25,742 bases of DNA from contig CAYTAJ010000034.1 of the NCBI GenBank assembly GCA_964435725.1, positions 1-25,742 on the forward strand, read 5' to 3'. The position numbers and the translations under genes were made by a program. Below, piece by piece: positions 1 through 7,263 of the stretch; position 1 is the stretch's first letter, and each line of letters starts with the position of its first letter. The stretch comes from Litorimonas sp964435725. GTDB taxonomy: Bacteria > Pseudomonadota > Alphaproteobacteria > Caulobacterales > Maricaulaceae. The notes under the pieces are model-generated. The model worked only from the letters and a program-made list of their open reading frames with translations. It searched no databases and was not told where the DNA came from.

Positions 1-59
1 AGTTGTAAAACCGCCAAACGGAACCAAATCATCAGAGGCCAGTCGTTTTCAATCCTCAT
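1..59 (-). CDS. GTA tail assembly chaperone-like protein (g10.1 position), partial
   Basis: A reading frame opens at an ATG (57-59) that overlaps the end of the gp10 gene by 11 nt and runs off the window edge. The visible residues read MRIENDWPLMIWFRLAVLQL. In RcGTA-type clusters the gene after gp10 is a very short tail assembly chaperone, and a Trp/Phe-rich start leading into a 'FRLAVxxL' segment is typical of it. Only about 19 residues are visible, so the call rests mainly on synteny and the tight overlap. The tape-measure and later tail genes would be expected further left, outside the window. Confidence 0.6.
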   Translation of the reverse strand, partial: MRIENDWPLMIWFRLAVLQ

Positions 60-339
60 GAAAGGCCTCCTCAATCATATCCGCCATAAGCGTCATCGCT
101 TTGGCCAACTCCGTCTGTGTGACATTCGGCAAGTCAGCGTTAAGCAGGAAGCAGGATAAAAGGACACGCGCGGTCTCTAGCCTAATCTCCAAGCGAGGTT
201 CAGACATGATACGCGCGATAGCCTGCGGCCCATTAGCGCCCAATCTGAGCGCAATGAGGGCCAAACTTCTTAGTGAAAACCGTAAGGTATAAAGCTTTCC
301 ACCTATCTCTAACCGGCGGTCACACGGATGATGTCTCAT
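49..339 (-). CDS. GTA gp10-like tail chaperone protein
   Basis: This 96-residue protein resembles the gene transfer agent gp10 family (phage tail assembly chaperone-like), judged by its size, the N-terminal 'LEIGGKLYTLRFSLRSLALI' type segment and its position right after the tail tube gene. The family is thought to assist tail or tape-measure assembly in the cytoplasm. The ATG overlaps the tail tube stop codon (ATGA, 4 nt), indicating translational coupling. The protein is helical and has no membrane segment or signal peptide. It is complete, and its end overlaps the start of the next chaperone gene. The family call is by pattern recognition and order, not by a catalytic motif. Confidence 0.75.
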   Translation of the reverse strand: MRHHPCDRRLEIGGKLYTLRFSLRSLALIALRLGANGPQAIARIMSEPRLEIRLETARVLLSCFLLNADLPNVTQTELAKAMTLMADMIEEAFHED

Positions 340-746
340 AAGGCGGTAAAGACCGGTTCACCCGCACTTAAGAAACGAATATCAAAGCCGGCCTCCCCTT
401 CATAGCGCCCGGAATAGGTCAGCGTACCAATCAGAAACGGCCCATCAATGCGTCCGAACCCCGGCAAAATAAACTGAAGGTCTTCGATGGACTGGTCAAA
501 AAAGGCCAATCGTGCTTTGGCCGCACTTTCATCATCTTTGAAAATGCCTTCACCACTGATTTCAGCGGATTTCACGCCTGCTTCTGGTAATAACTCTTTC
601 CATCCATTGGCGGAGTCGCTGTCTGTGACATCAACAACACGCGCATTTAAGCGCAAAGCTTTACTGCGAAGCCCTGCTAATGTGCGGAAATCGCCATCAT
701 TATCCTTATATTTGACGAGCATATCTCGCCCCTTTTGTGCGCTCAT
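336..746 (-). CDS. GTA major tail tube protein (TP901-1 family, gp9-like)
   Basis: The protein is about 136 residues from the ATG at 746, which has a good Shine-Dalgarno sequence (AGGAG, 7 nt before the ATG). An upstream ATG at 809 would reach 63 nt into the tail-terminator gene and is unlikely. Features of the TP901-1 major tail family include the start 'MSAQKGRDMLVKYKD', a central segment on defined changes in the tube subunit ('SGEGIFKDDESAA'), and the C-terminal 'GPFLIGTLTYSGRYEGEAGFD' beta segment. It should polymerise into the tail tube through which DNA leaves the particle. The size matches RcGTA gp9. It lies between the tail terminator and gp10 genes, as in RcGTA. Confidence 0.85.
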   Translation of the reverse strand: MSAQKGRDMLVKYKDNDGDFRTLAGLRSKALRLNARVVDVTDSDSANGWKELLPEAGVKSAEISGEGIFKDDESAAKARLAFFDQSIEDLQFILPGFGRIDGPFLIGTLTYSGRYEGEAGFDIRFLSAGEPVFTAL

Positions 747-756
747 TTCGCGGCTC

Positions 757-1170
757 CTATTGATCAGTGAGGATGGATAGGCGCAAAAGTCCGTGATGGG
801 TCCGCCCATCAGGCGCGCGCAAAATATCCGTGTATAAAAAGCTAAGACTGACCAGATTTCGCGTATTCAACGCCGTTTGAAAGTCTGCATCATCTGATAA
901 AACGGTTTTGACCTGCTCCACTAAGGACAAAATCTCGGAGCGCCCTGAATAACGGGACCAGAGATGCAGTGTCATCTGATGGGATTGCAACGGGCTTTCA
1001 TCGCCGCCCACATCTTGCTGACGCATCGCGCCATAGGAGAGATAAGGAAAAACTGGATCTTCAGGCGCATGATCATAAAGGCGTGGCGGTGTGCCCAAAC
1101 TGTCTTTGATGATGTTGCTTGTCGCCAAAACCGTGTGAACCGCGCGGGCAATATCTACTAAGGCGGTCAT
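757..1170 (-). CDS. GTA tail terminator / completion protein (DUF3168, gp8-like)
   Basis: This 137-residue protein fits the DUF3168 family of tail terminator/completion proteins. It has an N-terminal helix ('ALVDIARAVHTVLAT'), 'PPRLYDHAPEDPVFPYLSYG' and 'HQMTLHLWSRYSGRSEILSLVEQVKTVL', which are hallmark stretches of the family. The protein caps the tail tube and joins it to the head side. Its ATG overlaps the stop of the adaptor gene (ATGA, 4 nt). The next gene starts after a 10-nt gap with its own ribosome binding site, which suits the higher amounts needed of tail tube protein. Confidence 0.87.
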   Translation of the reverse strand: MTALVDIARAVHTVLATSNIIKDSLGTPPRLYDHAPEDPVFPYLSYGAMRQQDVGGDESPLQSHQMTLHLWSRYSGRSEILSLVEQVKTVLSDDADFQTALNTRNLVSLSFLYTDILRAPDGRTHHGLLRLSILTDQ

Positions 1171-1484
1171 TCTTGCTCCTCCTCACAAATGAGATGCAGT
1201 CTTTCGCGGCGATTATCAGGATCAGAGGCCGCAATGACGCGCAGCATGCGCTCGCCCCACATCAACCGTGCGCGTTCAGGAAAATTGTCCCTGAAATGAA
1301 TGACCACATGATAGCTTTGGGTGATGGCGAGGCGGCCATTAGCTTGGCGTTCTGTCACCGTCTTCGGTGTGACCTGCGCCCAGAGGCCCGTTACCAAAAC
1401 CCATTGCGTGACCGAGCCACCAAAATCATCCGGCGTTTCCTCTGCGCGATACAGACCGAGCCGCGTGCGTAATTGCCCAATCAT
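1167..1484 (-). CDS. GTA head-tail adaptor / stopper (gp7-like)
   Basis: This 105-residue protein belongs to the phage head-tail adaptor family (SPP1 gp16-like), recognisable from 'MIGQLRTRLGLYRAEETPDD', a Trp-rich middle ('VTQWVLVTGLWAQV') and the ending 'RVIAASDPDNRRERLHLICEEE'. It would form the stopper ring that holds packaged DNA in the capsid. It overlaps the connector gene upstream and the tail terminator gene downstream by 4 nt each (ATGA). This is the usual tight order of an RcGTA-like cluster. Confidence 0.85.
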   Translation of the reverse strand: MIGQLRTRLGLYRAEETPDDFGGSVTQWVLVTGLWAQVTPKTVTERQANGRLAITQSYHVVIHFRDNFPERARLMWGERMLRVIAASDPDNRRERLHLICEEEQE

Positions 1485-2044
1485 AGCTTTAGGCTCCGAT
1501 AAGGCATAATCAGTGCATCCACCATCATCGGAATGGCAGGCAGCTCTCCTCCACTGCGCGTCTCATAAGCCTGCCCAATCAAAAGCAACATGGCTTGACG
1601 CAAAGGCATGGGAATGTCCTCAGGGCTGTCGCCATAACCCGCAATCACATCAACGCTGATGGCCTGCACATCCGAGCGGTTATGGAAATCAAAGAGTTTG
1701 AGCGTTTTGGCTTTGAGGCTCGCCGGTGTGGCGCGCAGATTTATCGCCAAACTCGAAAGATCGAGGCTTTCATCTATCCCATCTTCGAGGTGAAGCGTAA
1801 TAGACGTCACCGTCTCAATCGGAGCCATTTTCAGATATAGCGTGCGTTTGAGCGGTGGTGTAAACGTCATCCGTCGCGCGCGGCGTATAAGGCTCCGCCC
1901 GCAGAGACTTTCAATACGCTCTCGGGCTTGTTGAATTAAATCGACAATTAAATCATCTTCTTCATCGTGGTCTAATCGCAGGAAAAGTTTCGCGCCCTCC
2001 AGACTTACGGGCTCTGTGGCGGGCGGGGTAATATCTGTAATCAC
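1481..2044 (-). CDS. GTA head-tail connector (phiE125 gp8 / HK97 gp6-like, RcGTA g6 position)
   Basis: This 187-residue protein matches the gp6-like head-tail connector family. It starts with 'PVSLEGAKLFLRLDHDEEDDLIVDLIQQARERIESLCGRSL', the classic helical start of such connectors, and ends with 'RQAMLLLIGQAYETR'. It would form the ring below the portal. The start is a GTG at 2044 preceded by a strong ribosome site (AAGGAGG). It is the first gene after an intrinsic terminator (2069-2094), so its expression depends on read-through, anti-termination or an unseen promoter. The full set from here to gp10 is joined by overlaps. Confidence 0.87.
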   Translation of the reverse strand: MITDITPPATEPVSLEGAKLFLRLDHDEEDDLIVDLIQQARERIESLCGRSLIRRARRMTFTPPLKRTLYLKMAPIETVTSITLHLEDGIDESLDLSSLAINLRATPASLKAKTLKLFDFHNRSDVQAISVDVIAGYGDSPEDIPMPLRQAMLLLIGQAYETRSGGELPAIPMMVDALIMPYRSLKL

Positions 2045-2068
2045 AGTAGCCTCCTTATCTTACGGCAT

Positions 2069-2094
2069 AAAAAAAGCCGCAGAGACCGCGGCTT
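2069..2094 (-). terminator. Strong intrinsic terminator inside the GTA cluster
   Basis: Read on the minus strand, a 7-bp perfect stem (AAGCCGC / GCGGCTT) with a 7-nt loop is followed by a run of seven T. It lies 23 nt after the capsid stop and 25 nt before the connector start. The structure is a textbook rho-independent terminator for leftward transcription. It splits the head genes from the head-completion and tail genes. Confidence 0.88.
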
Positions 2095-2116
2095 GGTGAG
2101 TTAAAATGATGGCTGT

Positions 2117-3103
2117 TTAAGCGGCCGCTTTGAGGAGCTTAATCGCATCAAAATCTTGCACGCCGCCGCCCACACGTTTCGTCGTGTAAAAGAGAACATA
2201 GGGTTTGGCGGAGTAAGGATCACGCAGGACCCGAACACCTTGGCGGTCGACAATCAGATAGCCGCGTCTAAAATCGCCAAAGGCCATGAACGCATTCCCC
2301 GAAGAAACATCCGGCATGTCTTCCGCTTCGACCAAAGGATAACCCAGCAAGGTGCTGGGTTGTCCAGCCTCCATCGCGGGTTGCCAAATATAGTGCCCAT
2401 CGGCGTCTTTAAATTTGCGAATATCGCTCAGTGTACGGCGGTTCATGACAAAGCTTGAGCCCGCACGATAACGGCTTTTCCCTGCATAGATCAGGTCTAA
2501 AATCGCATCGACGGGGGCGCTGTCGTCAAAGGCACCGGCGACACCTGTTGAGACTGTGCCTAGTTCACCGAAGCCCTGCGTACCGTTATCGGCTTGCGTA
2601 TAACTCAACAAACCTTTGGGCTTGTTTATACCGTCACCTGAAACGAAAGCCGCCGTTTCTTGTGCAGAGAAGACATCACGCACTTCATCCGCTAACCATT
2701 GGTCCACATCCGCGAGACCATCATCTAAGAGTGCCTGCGTCGCGGCGGGCATGGCGTATAATTCTCCGGCTGGGAAATCGAGCAATTCCAATTCCGGGGC
2801 TTGTGTCTCTAAGCGTTGATCCGTCTCTCCCGCCCAGCCCGAAGCTGCACCCGAAACACTGACCGGTTTCTTGAACAAGCCAGCCCCAATACGGCGCACG
2901 GTAGCAATTGATCTGAAGGGGGAGCTTTCAGACAAAGCTCGGTCAATGCGGCTCTCGGTTTCAACCGGCGCGATATAGCCGCCCTCACTATCGANNNNNN
3001 NNNNNNNNNNNNNNNNNNNNNNNNNNNNNNNNNNNNNNNNNNNNNNNNNNNNNNNNNNNNNNNNNNNNNNNNNNNNNNNNNNNNNNNNNNNNNNTTCAGG
3101 CAT
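2117..3103 (-). CDS. GTA major capsid protein (HK97 fold, gp5-like), interrupted by a gap
   Basis: The visible C-terminal part is a clear HK97-type major capsid protein: 'DSEGGYIAPVETESRIDRAL', 'PFRSIATVRRIGAGLFKKP', 'GWAGETDQRLETQAP', 'YAMPAATQALLDDGLADVDQ' and 'FVSGDGINKPKGLL' match GTA capsids closely. The likely start is the ATG at 3103, which overlaps the protease stop and has GGAG 9 nt upstream; an upstream ATG at 3118 is a poorer choice. A 100-N gap hides the N-terminal scaffolding (delta) domain, of which only about three residues are visible. Family members have roughly 100 residues before the 'GGY' motif, so the true gap is probably longer than 100 bases. The protein assembles the particle shell and would be processed by the adjacent protease. 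Confidence 0.93.
   Translation of the reverse strand: MPEXXXXXXXXXXXXXXXXXXXXXXXXXXXXXXXXXXDSEGGYIAPVETESRIDRALSESSPFRSIATVRRIGAGLFKKPVSVSGAASGWAGETDQRLETQAPELELLDFPAGELYAMPAATQALLDDGLADVDQWLADEVRDVFSAQETAAFVSGDGINKPKGLLSYTQADNGTQGFGELGTVSTGVAGAFDDSAPVDAILDLIYAGKSRYRAGSSFVMNRRTLSDIRKFKDADGHYIWQPAMEAGQPSTLLGYPLVEAEDMPDVSSGNAFMAFGDFRRGYLIVDRQGVRVLRDPYSAKPYVLFYTTKRVGGGVQDFDAIKLLKAAA
2995..3094. other. Assembly gap (100 N) in the capsid gene
   Basis: There are exactly 100 N, as in the other two gaps of this window, so the length is most likely a placeholder. It covers the capsid N-terminal domain. Confidence 0.95.
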
Positions 3104-3578
3104 AGATATGCGCTCCAATTTCTGTTTGGTTCGGTGTGGAAAGGGTTAAGTCGTCAATCTGTGAAATGCGCGCCGTGCGCAGCATTGGGAAAGCCACGAC
3201 CGAGACCTCCCAAAGATCAATGTCTAAGAGCCTTCGACCCGAGGCGGTTTTCTCAGCCCGTTTCACGCGATAGCCAATAGAGAGCCCTGAGACAGCGCCT
3301 TCTTTAATCAAACGCGCCGTTCGCTGGGCCTCCGTGCTGTCACCAAAAATTCGACCTGAAACAAATAAACCCGTGCGGTCTTCGACAAGACGGTCCCAAA
3401 CGCCTATCGGTGTTTTCGTCTCATGACCAAAAAGCATAGGGATCCGCCCTTGGCTTAGGCTCAGAACAGAGGCAGCAAACGCCCCGCGTTGAACGCTATC
3501 GCCTGATAAATCCGTCTGCCCAAACAGACTCGCATACCCTGAAATCCGCAAGAGGCTGTTCTGAAAATCATCACTCAT
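3096..3578 (-). CDS. GTA prohead protease (HK97 family, peptidase U35, gp4-like)
   Basis: This 160-residue HK97-type prohead protease cleaves the capsid N-terminal scaffolding domain during head maturation. The expected catalytic positions are visible: His52 in 'MLFGHE' and Ser100 in 'SGLSIGY'. The C-terminal 'LWEVSVVAFPML' segment is also characteristic. The N-terminus 'ISGYASLFGQTDLSGDSVQRGAF' is the family's opening beta strand region. Its ATG overlaps the stop of the preceding small gene by 4 nt (ATGA), and its stop overlaps the capsid start. Length and order agree with RcGTA g4. Confidence 0.92.
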   Translation of the reverse strand: MSDDFQNSLLRISGYASLFGQTDLSGDSVQRGAFAASVLSLSQGRIPMLFGHETKTPIGVWDRLVEDRTGLFVSGRIFGDSTEAQRTARLIKEGAVSGLSIGYRVKRAEKTASGRRLLDIDLWEVSVVAFPMLRTARISQIDDLTLSTPNQTEIGAHIYA

Positions 3579-3838
3579 GGCCGTCTCTCCGCTTCAATGG
3601 CATTAGATGTGACTTGTTTTTCAATGCGGTTCAGGCTGTCGCGGATCATCGACATTTGCCCTTCCAAGACGGCCAAGCGTTCATTGGCATGAATGGAATG
3701 AGAGAGTTGCGTTTCAATCGTTTGCAGACGCGCATTGGTGGCCCCGACCCAGACGAGCCCACCGCCCGTTTGAATACAAAGCGTCAGCAAAACGCCTAAG
3801 GTCATCGTGCTGTTAAGCGTAAACGATCGTTCGTTCAT
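3575..3838 (-). CDS. Small TM/coiled-coil protein between portal and protease (RcGTA g3.5 position)
   Basis: This 87-residue protein has one hydrophobic segment near the N-terminus (about residues 10-32, rich in Leu, Val and Gly). A hydrophilic, probably coiled-coil stretch follows ('LQTIETQLSHSIHANERLAVLEGQMSMIRDSLNRIEKQV'). It overlaps the portal stop and protease start by 4 nt each. RcGTA also has a small gene (g3.5) at exactly this place, with unclear function. A role in assembly at the membrane is possible from the topology, but that is inference. Confidence 0.75.
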   Translation of the reverse strand: MNERSFTLNSTMTLGVLLTLCIQTGGGLVWVGATNARLQTIETQLSHSIHANERLAVLEGQMSMIRDSLNRIEKQVTSNAIEAERRP

Positions 3839-4995
3839 TCCGCCCCTCCCTCAGCATCCACCCCTGCGAGCATGCGCTTTTCGCTGTCAGATAAGAAATC
3901 GGCCGCAGAGAGTCTTTGCCAAAGGCTCGCGCGGTCTTCAGATAGGGCCGGCACTTTTTCGAGATCGGCTTGCACGCTTACGGCGTCATCGAACCAGGGC
4001 GATAGCCAGTTTTGCAAACCTGTCGCCGTTTTCTGGACCAACGGTAAAATGGTTTGTCGCCAGAAGGCCAAATTCGCTTCGCGGTAATTAGCGTAAGTAT
4101 TATCGCCCGGCAGACCGAGTAACATGGGCGGCACACCAAAGGCCAAAGCAATCTCTCGCGCCGCCTCGCGCCGGGCTTGGATGAAATCCATATCTGTCGG
4201 AGACAAGCTCATGGATTTCCAATCCAAGCCACCCTCCAAGACCAAAGGACGTCCGGCATGGCGGGGGCCTGTATGTTTGGCCTCCAACTCTGATTTCAAT
4301 CTATCAAACTGATCATCCGTCAGATGATCTGACCCACTTGCACCTTTATAGATAAGGGCACCGCTGGGACGGGCTGAGTTTTCAAGCAATGCCTTCGCCC
4401 AACGCCCGCCTTCATTGTGCAGATCAATCGCTTGAGCCGCCGCTTGCAAGGGTGAGATCGTTTGCATCGGGGAGAAAAGCGACATGAAGAATAGAGGCGA
4501 TTTTCCTTTGGCCATATCATAATGAAGCCTGCGGTGTGTCCCGTCGCTTTCTGTGATATCCCAAGCCGCAACTCGCCCTGTTCGGGTCTCAATTGGCCTT
4601 ACGTTTTCAGGATTGAGAGAGGATAGAAAATAAGGCGTCTCGCCCGCTAAGCCCAATTCGAGATAAGCTTCGCCGGAGAGCTGTAGCAGGCCGTAAAATT
4701 GCTCGAAAATTTGCACGGTTCCGGTTTGTGACGTGGCGCGCGACAAACAGGCGACAGCCGCGTCATCGCCTTCAACTTTGAACGGAACACTGGCGGCCGC
4801 CTCAGCAATTAATCTCACACAGCGATAAACAATCGGGTTACGGGAAAAACCTTCGCGACAGAGTGAAGAAAAATCATGGGGCGTCCAATGCGCACCGCCC
4901 CCTAATTGCAAAGCGATTAAGGGCTGCGCTGATTTCTGCTCAGACATAGCATCAGCCATCGACGCCGACGGCGCAGATTTAAAAAATCGAAACAT
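3835..4995 (-). CDS. GTA portal protein (HK97 family, gp3-like)
   Basis: This 386-residue HK97-family phage portal protein forms the dodecameric ring at the capsid vertex through which DNA is pumped. Family stretches include 'NPIVYRCVRLIAEAAASVPF' near residue 50, 'QIFEQFYGLLQLSGEAYLEL', 'ISPLQAAAQAIDLHNE', and 'REIALAFGVPPMLLGLPGDNTYANYREANLAFW' toward the C-terminal wing. The length is normal. The ATG at 4995 has AGGA about 9 nt upstream. Its stop overlaps the next start (ATGA). A 137-nt spacer separates it from the TPR-like gene upstream. Confidence 0.93.
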   Translation of the reverse strand: MFRFFKSAPSASMADAMSEQKSAQPLIALQLGGGAHWTPHDFSSLCREGFSRNPIVYRCVRLIAEAAASVPFKVEGDDAAVACLSRATSQTGTVQIFEQFYGLLQLSGEAYLELGLAGETPYFLSSLNPENVRPIETRTGRVAAWDITESDGTHRRLHYDMAKGKSPLFFMSLFSPMQTISPLQAAAQAIDLHNEGGRWAKALLENSARPSGALIYKGASGSDHLTDDQFDRLKSELEAKHTGPRHAGRPLVLEGGLDWKSMSLSPTDMDFIQARREAAREIALAFGVPPMLLGLPGDNTYANYREANLAFWRQTILPLVQKTATGLQNWLSPWFDDAVSVQADLEKVPALSEDRASLWQRLSAADFLSDSEKRMLAGVDAEGGAE

Positions 4996-5132
4996 AGAAG
5001 CTTATCCTGTTGGGGATGCGAGCAATGCAAAAGGTTGTCGCAATTCCGGCGATAAGCTGTTTATAGGGGCAAACACCGCAGGTGCGGATTAATCCCTTTA
5101 TTTTTCTGACAAAGGATTGAAAGAGTTAGGTT

Positions 5133-5570
5133 TTATGCAACCTTAAACAGGGATGGAGTTGGACGGTGCTTTCCAAGCAATGTCGACGCCAGTTTATAAT
5201 TCACTTTCAAATCTTGGCGGCGGTCTTCATCCCCCACCAGTGAGGCCAAAGTAATGGCACTGCGATAAGCCTCAATTGCACTTTCTAAAGCCTCGCGATT
5301 TTGGTTTTTACGACCCAAGGCTAAAAGTGTGTCAGCCAAGGCTTGTTGTATCTCGACAGATTCTGTCGGGGCGGTCTCAACGCTGTAATAGGTTTTGGCT
5401 TTACGCAGGGCTTGAACCGCTTGTTGCAGTGGTTCTGTATCGCCTGTTTGGCCCGCGAGTTGAATCATTTTTGCCGCGAGTTCGCGGTTTAATTCACCGA
5501 GTTGGGAATTCGTTTTATTGAGTTGAGATTGTAAGGCGTCTCTGAGCTTTTTTTTAGACTTCAGTCCCAC
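5133..5570 (-). CDS. TPR-like helical protein inserted between terminase and portal genes
   Basis: This 145-residue protein of unknown function starts with a basic, probably coiled segment ('LKSKKKLRDALQSQLNKTNSQLGELNRELA'). At least two helical hairpin repeats follow, of the kind 'QALADTLLALGRKNQNREALESAIEAYRSAITLA', which look like degenerate TPRs. It has no signal peptide or TM segment. The start is GTG at 5570, and an in-frame stop of another upstream reading frame (5561-5563) overlaps it, suggesting translational coupling to an upstream coding stretch. The canonical RcGTA order has no TPR gene here. It could be a packaging adaptor, a portal/terminase scaffold or a regulator; none of these can be shown from the sequence. 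Confidence 0.7.
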   Translation of the reverse strand: MGLKSKKKLRDALQSQLNKTNSQLGELNRELAAKMIQLAGQTGDTEPLQQAVQALRKAKTYYSVETAPTESVEIQQALADTLLALGRKNQNREALESAIEAYRSAITLASLVGDEDRRQDLKVNYKLASTLLGKHRPTPSLFKVA

Positions 5571-5690
5571 AACACGTCTCCCAAATCCTGTTGGACCATA
5601 ACCTGCTGCATGGCCTTATTCAGGGACGTATCTTGCGCTTTCTTGGTTAAGGAGGACTTAAGGTTTGACAGAAAGCCATCATAATCAGAA
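5561..5690 (-). other. Coding-like open frame without a canonical start between terL and the TPR gene
   Basis: After the large terminase stop, a frame shifted by +1 relative to terminase stays open and reads as normal protein (for example 'DGFLSNLKSSLTKKAQD' and 'NKAMQQVMVQQDLGDVLWD'). It ends in a TGA at 5561-5563, inside the start of the TPR gene. The frame is open back to 5740 inside terminase. It has no ATG, GTG or TTG upstream of an internal Met near its end. Possible explanations are a programmed +1 shift extending terminase, a rare start codon, a base error, or gene decay. Confidence 0.4.
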
Positions 5691-6968
5691 CTATAATCGT
5701 CGAATGTTCGGGCCTGATTTGGCCTCCAACAATAGATGTGTCACCGCCCAAACCAAGGCATCAGCGCGATCCGGGCTATGAGACATTGCTTTTGTTCCAA
5801 GTTGTAAAAGCTCGCTCTCCAGCTCTTTAAACCTCCGCATATGAAACACCCGACCTTGCTCATAAAGCATGGCAACGGGCTCGGCGCGCGCCGCTTTGCT
5901 TTTGGTGGCAAAGACGGTTTTGACGGGCACAGTGGCATCGAGATTATTTATCAAGGTCGTGACCAAATCGCCGCCCTGGTTTCTCTCCACCAAGAGACCA
6001 TTCGCATCCCATGAATGATAGAGCATTATCGCTCGCTTCGCCCAGCTCGTCGGCGACAGACCTTGTGTTGTGTCATCTTGCAAAATATAGGCGCGGGCCT
6101 CTCGGCCTGTTCCAACACTGCCCGCTACGATAACGCCGCATTTATCTGATTGCCCATGCGAGGATACGGGCGGATCGACAGAGATAATGATCTTATCAAA
6201 CTTTGGTAATTCACCCTGATAATAGGCTATGTCCAAGAGGTCATGAGTCCATAAGGCACCCTCATAATCGGTGAGTAATTCCCCGTCTAATTCCTGCCGC
6301 CCTAAACGCGTTTGGCCATAGGCATCATCCATCGCCTCCAGAAACACTTCCGACAGATGATGTTGATTATCATCTGTCGTCGCATGGGTTTCGAGCAGGC
6401 CCTTCGTCTTGACCAAAGACATCATCGCCGGAGTAGACCGCGGTGTCGTTGTGATGGTCAGTTGCGGGTTTTGTCCCATCCGCAACCCTAAACGAAGATT
6501 TGACAGGCTGGCTTCCGGATAGGTCCAAGCGGCATACTCATCAGCCCATGCCGCACCGAATTGCGGGCCACGCAAACTATCCGGATCTTCAGCAGAGAAG
6601 AGATATCCGACTGACCCGTTCGGCCATTCTAACAAACGCCGAGACGGGAAGTAGCGCGGTCTCTCACACGGCAAACCGATATGGAGAAGCCCACTCTCCC
6701 CTTCTAGCATCACCTCTCTGGCATCATTGAAGGTTGGCGCGATTAAAGCAATGCGTCCGGTCTCCCTCGCTTTATATCTCACCCATTCCGCGCCAGCGCG
6801 CGTTTTCCCGCAACCCCGGCCGCCCATGAGTAACCATATCAACCAATCATCATGTTCCGGGATTTGGTCGCCACGCGCGTGATGATACCAAGAATACCAT
6901 TCTTGTGTCGTCTTTATGCTGTTTGCCGACTCCCAATGCTCATCTACGGCATCTTGATCCCGACACAC
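5691..6968 (-). CDS. terL: GTA terminase large subunit (ATPase/nuclease, gp2-like)
   Basis: This DNA-packaging motor ATPase and nuclease has Walker A 'GGRGCGKT' at about residues 49-56 and a 'FGAAWADEYAAW' Walker B-like segment. It also has the motif 'TTTPRST', and a C-terminal nuclease region with 'IISVDPPVSS', 'LLVERNQGGD' and 'DRADALVWAVTHLL'. In GTAs it packages roughly random host DNA by headful filling. The start is uncertain. A GTG at 6968 gives about 425 residues with a 29-nt overlap with the small terminase gene. An ATG at 7013 or earlier starts (up to 7106) would overlap more. No clear Shine-Dalgarno favours any of them. The stop is TAG at 5691. Confidence 0.92.
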   Translation of the reverse strand: MCRDQDAVDEHWESANSIKTTQEWYSWYHHARGDQIPEHDDWLIWLLMGGRGCGKTRAGAEWVRYKARETGRIALIAPTFNDAREVMLEGESGLLHIGLPCERPRYFPSRRLLEWPNGSVGYLFSAEDPDSLRGPQFGAAWADEYAAWTYPEASLSNLRLGLRMGQNPQLTITTTPRSTPAMMSLVKTKGLLETHATTDDNQHHLSEVFLEAMDDAYGQTRLGRQELDGELLTDYEGALWTHDLLDIAYYQGELPKFDKIIISVDPPVSSHGQSDKCGVIVAGSVGTGREARAYILQDDTTQGLSPTSWAKRAIMLYHSWDANGLLVERNQGGDLVTTLINNLDATVPVKTVFATKSKAARAEPVAMLYEQGRVFHMRRFKELESELLQLGTKAMSHSPDRADALVWAVTHLLLEAKSGPNIRRL

Positions 6969-7263
6969 GGTGAGCGAGATGATAGAATTCGGCTTTAATT
7001 CTTGCCTCGTCATCTGGGTGCAGAGGCGGCAAATCTTCGAGTCGGGTATAGGAGATTTTGTCATTCCGCTCTGCCAATGTGTCGTTGAGGGTGAGAAGAT
7101 CGCCAAAGGCTTTGGTCACTGTGGAAACAGTCTTGGCTTGCCTATCCAGTTTTTCGTGGAAAGGCGGTGTGTTATCCGCACCATGCGCCGTCGTCCAAGC
7201 CTGTATCTCATTTAGCAAATGCTGACCCGCATTCTCGAGCGCCGCGGTTGGAAAGCCTATCAT
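6940..7263 (-). CDS. Probable GTA small terminase (gp1-like)
   Basis: This is a 107-residue helical, soluble protein immediately upstream of the large terminase, at the position of RcGTA g1, which is considered the small terminase. The ATG at 7263 overlaps the stop of the upstream DUF6456 gene (ATGA, 4 nt), so it is co-translated with the regulator pair. Visible parts include 'NAGQHLLNEIQAWTTAHGAD', a Lys/Arg-rich middle ('HEKLDRQAKTVSTVTKAFGDL') and an Arg/Cys C-terminus. Sequence similarity to known small terminases is weak by eye, so the call leans on position and size. Confidence 0.65.
   Translation of the reverse strand: MIGFPTAALENAGQHLLNEIQAWTTAHGADNTPPFHEKLDRQAKTVSTVTKAFGDLLTLNDTLAERNDKISYTRLEDLPPLHPDDEARIKAEFYHLAHRVSGSRCRR

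Noticed and set aside
2455..2862. Plus-strand open frame inside the capsid gene
   Set aside because: It is rich in Arg, His and Pro, has no family resemblance, and lies opposite a well-recognised capsid gene.
5070..5087. CCGCA/TGCGG hairpin before the portal gene as a terminator
   Set aside because: The stem is only 5 bp with a 2-nt loop and there is no proper T-run on the minus strand.
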